DNA of 8,884 nt from Rhodospirillaceae bacterium (GTDB lineage Bacteria > Pseudomonadota > Alphaproteobacteria > Rhodospirillales > Rhodospirillaceae), in the NCBI GenBank assembly GCA_016937315.1, contig JAFGWD010000093.1, positions 1-8,884 on the forward strand. The letters are read 5' to 3'. A model generated the notes under the pieces. The model searched no databases. It was not told the origin of the DNA and saw only the letters and a program-made list of their open reading frames with translations. Each line of letters starts with the position of its first letter. Position 1 is the stretch's first letter. Positions 8,431 to 8,884 of this stretch are shown piece by piece. A program made the position numbers and the translations under genes.

Positions 8431-8884
8431 CTATCGGCTCATGTCCACCGAATACGCCGACCCCTTCGCCGACTTTCCACTACACACCGCCTTGCCATCC
8501 GGACCCTGCACGCATTCGACCTGTGCCCGCGCATAACTGGACCCATCGCCACAACGCGGGTCCTCAACGCCAGAAATCACCACCTTGCCGTTTTGCACGG
8601 TTGCACGACTTTTGCCGACACAAACCGTACCATCACTACGGCGGATCGTCGCGGTCCCCTGCCCCCCTTTGAAATCATATTCAACGACGGCGGGCAAACC
8701 CGTTCGCGAATCCATCAAACCGCTTTTCGATGTCCACTTGCCATCCAAGAATGAGGCGTCACCGGACTTCGCAGCTTCTGGCGGAATCGTCAGCGGATTT
8801 TCCAGAGAGGGAGGCGACGCCCCATCCTTGGTGGCATCCGGTTGCGGCGGCGTTGCGGCATCAGGCGCATCAGGCGCATCGGGC
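8431..8884 (-). CDS. srfA: SrfA-like protein, C-terminal fragment (start lies outside the window)
   Basis: An open frame enters from the right edge and ends at TAG (8433-8431), giving 150 visible residues. No ATG or GTG opens the visible part convincingly; the in-frame TTG near 8748 sits inside a conserved-looking domain, so the true start is upstream of the window. The first ~40 residues are a low-complexity linker rich in Pro, Asp and Ala (PDAPDAPDA). From about visible residue 46 comes a compact domain beginning LDGKWTSKSGLMD. It carries four cysteines in the contexts TVCVG, PRCGDG, VECVQG and AVCSGK. The identification as SrfA rests on position directly upstream of srfB and on my recollection that SrfA proteins end in a similar 'FLDGxW...CxG...CGDGSxY' domain. 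The paired cysteines would fit two disulfides and hence a periplasmic location, which is inference. Function is unknown; it is probably a partner of SrfB and SrfC. Confidence 0.72.
   Translation of the reverse strand, partial: PDAPDAPDAATPPQPDATKDGASPPSLENPLTIPPEAAKSGDASFLDGKWTSKSGLMDSRTGLPAVVEYDFKGGQGTATIRRSDGTVCVGKSRATVQNGKVVISGVEDPRCGDGSSYARAQVECVQGPDGKAVCSGKSAKGSAYSVDMSR
8858..8884. repeat. Three tandem copies of a 9-nt unit in the SrfA linker
   Basis: The plus strand reads GCATCAGGC twice and then GCATCGGGC (one mismatch), so three 9-mers lie directly end to end and run to the window edge; more copies may follow. On the coding strand they encode repeated Pro-Asp-Ala. The unit length is a multiple of three, so copy-number change would alter linker length without a frameshift. 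Confidence 0.85.

Overview
The window carries one block of genes, all on the minus strand, so transcription runs from high to low coordinates. The order is: C-terminal end of a SrfA-like protein (cut by the right edge), srfB, srfC, a membrane-anchored Sel1/TPR protein, and a secreted von Willebrand factor A (vWA) protein (cut by the left edge). The gaps are 68 nt, 18 nt, an overlap or near-overlap, and 13 nt, which fits a single operon. I see no rRNA, tRNA, CRISPR array, insertion sequence or clear terminator. The DNA is moderately GC-rich by eye with proteobacterial Shine-Dalgarno sites. Codon use and protein style suggest an alphaproteobacterium, possibly of the Rhodospirillales type, but no phylogenetic marker is present and this is inference.

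Region by region: 8431-8884 is the SrfA C-terminus, with an Asp/Ala/Pro-rich linker encoded by a 9-nt tandem repeat and a four-cysteine domain. 8363-8430 is a G-tract-rich gap with no promoter I can support. 5366-8362 is SrfB, an actin/Hsp70-fold ATPase. 2699-5347 is SrfC, a large dynamin-like P-loop GTPase. 1593-2696 is a one-span membrane protein with an unrecognised N-terminal domain, a Pro/Glu linker and C-terminal Sel1 repeats. 1-1579 is a signal-peptide protein with an SH3-like region and a vWA domain, resembling the extracytoplasmic half of the type VI secretion kinase PpkA but without a kinase.

Taken together, the operon reads as a possible envelope-spanning machine. Two cytoplasmic NTPases (SrfB and SrfC) would be joined to a membrane-anchored Sel1 adaptor and to extracytoplasmic parts (SrfA C-terminal domain, vWA protein). 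srfABC genes were first noted as SsrB-regulated genes in Salmonella and their biochemical role is poorly defined. The extended five-gene arrangement seen here is the most interesting thing in the window.
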